A stretch of 64,000 bases of DNA, from the NCBI RefSeq assembly GCF_900090265.1, contig NZ_LT607752.1, forward strand, positions 3,658,001 to 3,722,000, in the 5' to 3' direction. Origin of the DNA: Micromonospora rifamycinica. Lineage in GTDB: Bacteria; Actinomycetota; Actinomycetes; Mycobacteriales; Micromonosporaceae. Below are positions 61,199-64,000 of the stretch, in pieces. The notes beneath the pieces are model-generated. The model was not told where the DNA came from, did no database searches, and saw only the letters and a list, made by a program, of their open reading frames with translations. The position numbers and the translations under genes were made by a program. The stretch's first letter is position 1; every line of letters begins with the position of its first letter.

Positions 61199-62524
61199 AT
61201 GACCGTGCTGCGCGCCCCGTTCACCGCAGCTGTCCTCCGTCAGGCCGTGTTCTGTGTGGTCGGGGTGCTCAGCGCGGTCGCGGTCCTGGCCGTACCGGTG
61301 CTCGTGCCCGCCCTGGGCGTCCTCGTCCTCTCGGCCACCGGTGCCCTGGCCCGCGAGCCCGCGCCCGTCGTCGCGCCGCTGTTCCTGGTGCTGCTCCCGC
61401 TCACCGTCGCGCTCCTGGTCGTCCTGGTCGCCCCGACCGGACGCGCGACGGGAGCCGGGTACCGCCGGCTCGCGGCCCGACTGCTCGACGTGCACGTGGC
61501 AGCCCCGCCACCCCGCCCCTCACGGCGGCCCGGCGCGCTGGTCGCCGACGGGCCGGGCTGGCGGGCCGCCGGATACGCCCTGCTCAAGGTGCCGCTGGCC
61601 GTCCCGCAGGGCTACGGCGTGTTCTGCTACGTCTTCGGGCCGGTCAACCTCAGCTACCCGCTGTGGTGGCCGCTGTTCCGCAACCACCCGCCCGGCACCC
61701 GGCTCGGGCCGGTGTGGGCGTTCACCCCGTTCGGCGTCCTCGGCGCGCGGACCCTCGCCGGCGCGTTCCTCGTCGCGGCGGCCGGTCTCGCCATGCTCCT
61801 GGTGGCGCCGTGGGTGATGCGGGCCGGCACGGTGGCGGACGTGGCGGCGATGCGCCGGCTGCTGGGTCCGCCCCCGCTCGCCGAGCAGGTACGCGAGCTG
61901 CGGGCCAGCCGCGCACAGGCGATCGACGACGCGGCCACCATGATGCGCCGGCTGGAACGGGACCTCCACGACGGAGCGCAGATCCGGCTGGCGACGCTGG
62001 CCATGCACCTCGGCATGGCCACCGAGAAGCTCGGCGTCGACGGCCCACCCCCCGACCTCGCGCAGGCCCGCGAGCTGGTCGCGCTCGCCCACCGGGGCGC
62101 GAAGGACGCCCTCGCGGACCTGCGCGACCTGGTCCGCGGCATCCATCCGCCGGTGCTCGACAACGGCCTCGACGACGCGCTGGCGACCCTCGCCACCGAC
62201 AGCGCGGTCCCGGTCACGGTGACGGTCGAGCTGACCGACCGTCCGGCGCCCGCCATCGAGACCATCGCCTACTTCTGCGCCGCCGAGCTGCTCACGAACG
62301 CGGCCAAGCACAGCGGCGCGACCCGGGTCCGGCTCGGAGTCCTCGGCTCCGGTCGCCGCCTGACCCTGAGTGTCACGGACGACGGCACCGGCGGGGCGGA
62401 CCCGGCCGGCGCCGGCCTGACCGGGCTGGCCCGCCGGATCAGCGTCGTGGACGGTCGGCTGCGGGTACACAGCCCGGTCGGCGGGCCGACCCGGGTCGAG
62501 ATCGAGCTACCCACACAGGTGTGA
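61199..62524 (+). CDS. sensor histidine kinase (NarL/DesK type)
   Basis: 441 aa from ATG 61199. About five hydrophobic spans fill residues 10-205. The phosphorylated His lies in RRLERDLHDGAQIRLATLAM (HisKA_3), and the ATPase has ELLTNAAKHSGATRVRLGVL and GGADPAGAGLTGLARRISVV. This is the usual architecture of actinomycete sensors that pair with a NarL-type regulator, which follows 14 bp downstream. The gene lies 267 bp after the SIR2 gene; a functional link is not evident. Confidence 0.93.
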   Translation: MTVLRAPFTAAVLRQAVFCVVGVLSAVAVLAVPVLVPALGVLVLSATGALAREPAPVVAPLFLVLLPLTVALLVVLVAPTGRATGAGYRRLAARLLDVHVAAPPPRPSRRPGALVADGPGWRAAGYALLKVPLAVPQGYGVFCYVFGPVNLSYPLWWPLFRNHPPGTRLGPVWAFTPFGVLGARTLAGAFLVAAAGLAMLLVAPWVMRAGTVADVAAMRRLLGPPPLAEQVRELRASRAQAIDDAATMMRRLERDLHDGAQIRLATLAMHLGMATEKLGVDGPPPDLAQARELVALAHRGAKDALADLRDLVRGIHPPVLDNGLDDALATLATDSAVPVTVTVELTDRPAPAIETIAYFCAAELLTNAAKHSGATRVRLGVLGSGRRLTLSVTDDGTGGADPAGAGLTGLARRISVVDGRLRVHSPVGGPTRVEIELPTQV

Positions 62525-62538
62525 GCGGAGGAGACGAC

Positions 62539-63183
62539 ATGCGGGTGGTGATCGCGGAGGACTCCGCGATGATGCGCGAGGGTCTGGTCCGGCTGCTCAC
62601 CGACCGTGGCTTCGACGTGTGCGCGGCGGTGGCCGACGCGGACACGCTGCGGGCCACGGTCGCCGCCGTGGTGCCGGACGTGGCCGTGGTCGACGTTCGG
62701 ATGCCGCCCACACACACCGACGAGGGGTTGCGCGCCGCGATCGACATCCGCCGCGACCACCCCGGTGTCGGGGTGCTGGTGTTCTCCCAGTACGTGGAGA
62801 CCCGCTACGCCACCCGGCTGCTCACCGACCGGCCCAGCGGGGTCGGTTACCTGCTCAAGGACCGGGTCGCCGACATCGCCGACTTCGTGGAGGCGCTGAC
62901 CCGGGTGGCGGCCGGCGGCACCGCGCTGGATCCGGAGGTGGTCGGCCACCTGATGCGGGCCGGGCGGGACACGCTCGGGCTGGCGTCGCTGACCCCCCGC
63001 GAGCGCGAGGTGCTCTCGTCGATGGCCGAGGGCCGGTCCAACGCCGGTATCGCGGCGGCACTCGCCATCACCCCCGGGGTGGTGGAGAAGCACGTGGCGA
63101 ACATCTTCGCGAAGCTCGGGCTACCCGCCTCCGACGGCGACAACCGTCGGGTGCTGGCCGTCCTGCGTCATCTCGGCGGCTGA
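62539..63183 (+). CDS. NarL/LuxR-family response regulator
   Basis: 214 aa from ATG 62539, with GGAGGAG upstream. Receiver domain (1-120): MRVVIAEDSAMMREGLVRLL with phospho-acceptor Asp in VAVVDVRMPPTHTDEG, and Lys in GYLLKDRVADIADFVEAL. The C-terminal LuxR HTH reads SLTPREREVLSSMAEGRSNA, GIAAALAITPGVVEKHVANI. Partner of the histidine kinase just upstream; targets unknown. Confidence 0.95.
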   Translation: MRVVIAEDSAMMREGLVRLLTDRGFDVCAAVADADTLRATVAAVVPDVAVVDVRMPPTHTDEGLRAAIDIRRDHPGVGVLVFSQYVETRYATRLLTDRPSGVGYLLKDRVADIADFVEALTRVAAGGTALDPEVVGHLMRAGRDTLGLASLTPREREVLSSMAEGRSNAGIAAALAITPGVVEKHVANIFAKLGLPASDGDNRRVLAVLRHLGG

Positions 63184-63213
63184 CCGTACGCGGCCGGACC
63201 CGCGGCGCTGGCG

Positions 63214-64000
63214 TCAGGGGACGAACACGACGTCGCGCAGTCGGGGTGACGGACCGTCCAGCACGTGACCGGCCCGGCCGCGCAGCCACCTGTCGAAGAA
63301 GGCGGTGACCAGGGTCTCCTGGCTGCGGACGGCCCGGGCCGGCGCGATGGTGCCCAGGGCGTCGGTGACGAAGCTGTCGGGGAGGTCGAGCTGCCGGGCG
63401 ATCTGCGGGATCAGCGGCACGGCGTCCTTGTAGGCGTTCTCGCCCTTCGCGCCGTCGAGCCGCAGGTCGACGCGCCAACCGGTGCTGTTGTCCCACAGCA
63501 TCCGCCAGGACGTCGTCCGGCGGTGGTCGGTCTCGACGTCGCCCATGAGCATGAACGGCCGGTCCAGGCCGGTGCGCGTGACCGGCCACAGGGCGAGGGC
63601 GTCCGGCATGATCGGCGACTCGATGCTGCCGCCCATGTCGATCGCGGCCCTGATGCGGGGGTCGTCGCTCATCGCCTGCAGGGCGGTCATTCCGCCGGCG
63701 GAGACGCCGAACATGCCCGTCCGGCTCAGGTCCAGGGCACCCGCCATGCCCCGGGGCAGCGGTCGGTCTGCCGCGTCCGGGTTCGCCCCCCGGTCGAGGG
63801 CCGCCAGCTGGTCGAGCACGAAGCGGGTGTCCGCGAGCCGGGTGTCGAACACCCGCGCCCCGAGTCGCTGGAAGTCGTCGGGCTGCTGCGCCTGCTCGAA
63901 CAGCTGCGGCAACAGGGTGCTGACGACGCGGCCGTCGGGGAACTCCACCTCGGACACCTCGTAGGTGTGGTCGATGGTCACCACCACGTATCCGCGGCTG
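63214..64000 (-). CDS. alpha/beta hydrolase, PAF-acetylhydrolase-like (partial)
   Basis: Reads leftward and enters from beyond the right edge, so the N-terminus is missing; 262 residues are visible. The nucleophile elbow is GMFGVSAGGMTALQAM (GxSxG), then IRAAIDMGGSIESPIMPDAL and the late PARAVRSQETLVTAFFDRWL. The motif SRGYVVVTIDHTYEVSEVEF at the edge is the segment before the elbow, as in the secreted platelet-activating-factor acetylhydrolase/lipase family. Substrate unknown. It ends 31 bp from the convergent response-regulator gene. Confidence 0.85.
   Translation of the reverse strand, partial: SRGYVVVTIDHTYEVSEVEFPDGRVVSTLLPQLFEQAQQPDDFQRLGARVFDTRLADTRFVLDQLAALDRGANPDAADRPLPRGMAGALDLSRTGMFGVSAGGMTALQAMSDDPRIRAAIDMGGSIESPIMPDALALWPVTRTGLDRPFMLMGDVETDHRRTTSWRMLWDNSTGWRVDLRLDGAKGENAYKDAVPLIPQIARQLDLPDSFVTDALGTIAPARAVRSQETLVTAFFDRWLRGRAGHVLDGPSPRLRDVVFVP

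Overview
The window is very GC-rich (about 72% by eye), with heavy G/C third positions, many GTG starts and 4-bp ATGA/GTGA gene overlaps. The gene families are those of a filamentous actinomycete, most likely Micromonosporaceae; the family assignment is inference. There is one tRNA, no rRNA, no CRISPR array and no recognisable transposase or integrase. Four systems sit side by side.

(1) 1-18,000: right-hand part of an extracellular/cytoplasmic contractile injection system (eCIS) locus. A leftward operon reads sheath, tube, small assembly protein, large eCIS_core (DUF4157) protein, tube-like protein, tube/CIS_tube fusion, VgrG-like spike, gp25 wedge and a baseplate protein cut by the left edge. 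Rightward are a DUF4255 (Pvc16-like) protein, a single-span membrane protein, a LuxR-type regulator and a PAAR-like tip. A secreted vWA protein and a 425-aa unknown follow. A 16-bp motif, TTGCCC-N5-GGYAG, lies upstream of four of these transcription units in the same orientation and suggests a shared regulon.

(2) 18,100-35,000: mixed chromosome and defence. A membrane protein and tRNA-Arg(CCT) precede a complete type II Wadjet operon (jetABCD) and an AbiEii-type toxin-antitoxin pair whose toxin seems to start at ATA. Two decayed gene fragments follow, then housekeeping or accessory genes: metallophosphoesterase, quinone reductase with divergent XRE regulator, phosphotransferase, VOC protein.

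(3) 35,250-54,900: an NRPS gene cluster. MbtH, a two-module NRPS (C-A-T-C-A-T), a methyltransferase resembling the C-terminal domain of OvoA, a terminating NRPS module (C-A-T-TE), a 22-codon micro-ORF, DpgA-DpgB-DpgC (3,5-dihydroxyphenylglycine pathway), a PadR regulator, an MFS exporter and a SARP/NB-ARC activator. SARP-like direct repeats lie upstream of mbtH. No Dpg aminotransferase and no dpgD are visible. Two 460-bp tracts in the first two C domains differ at one base.

(4) 54,900-60,931: a divergent NAD/ADP-ribose-centred locus. Leftward are a TIR-type protein with a C-terminal nucleoside-phosphorylase fold and an overlapping RyR-domain protein. Rightward, translationally coupled, are a NUDIX hydrolase, a three-TM macrodomain protein and a SIR2-domain protein. 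TIR plus TM-macro recalls type II Thoeris, but NUDIX, SIR2, RyR and the phosphorylase domain make it a composite; this is the best candidate for an undescribed system. A two-component pair and an alpha/beta hydrolase cut by the right edge close the window.
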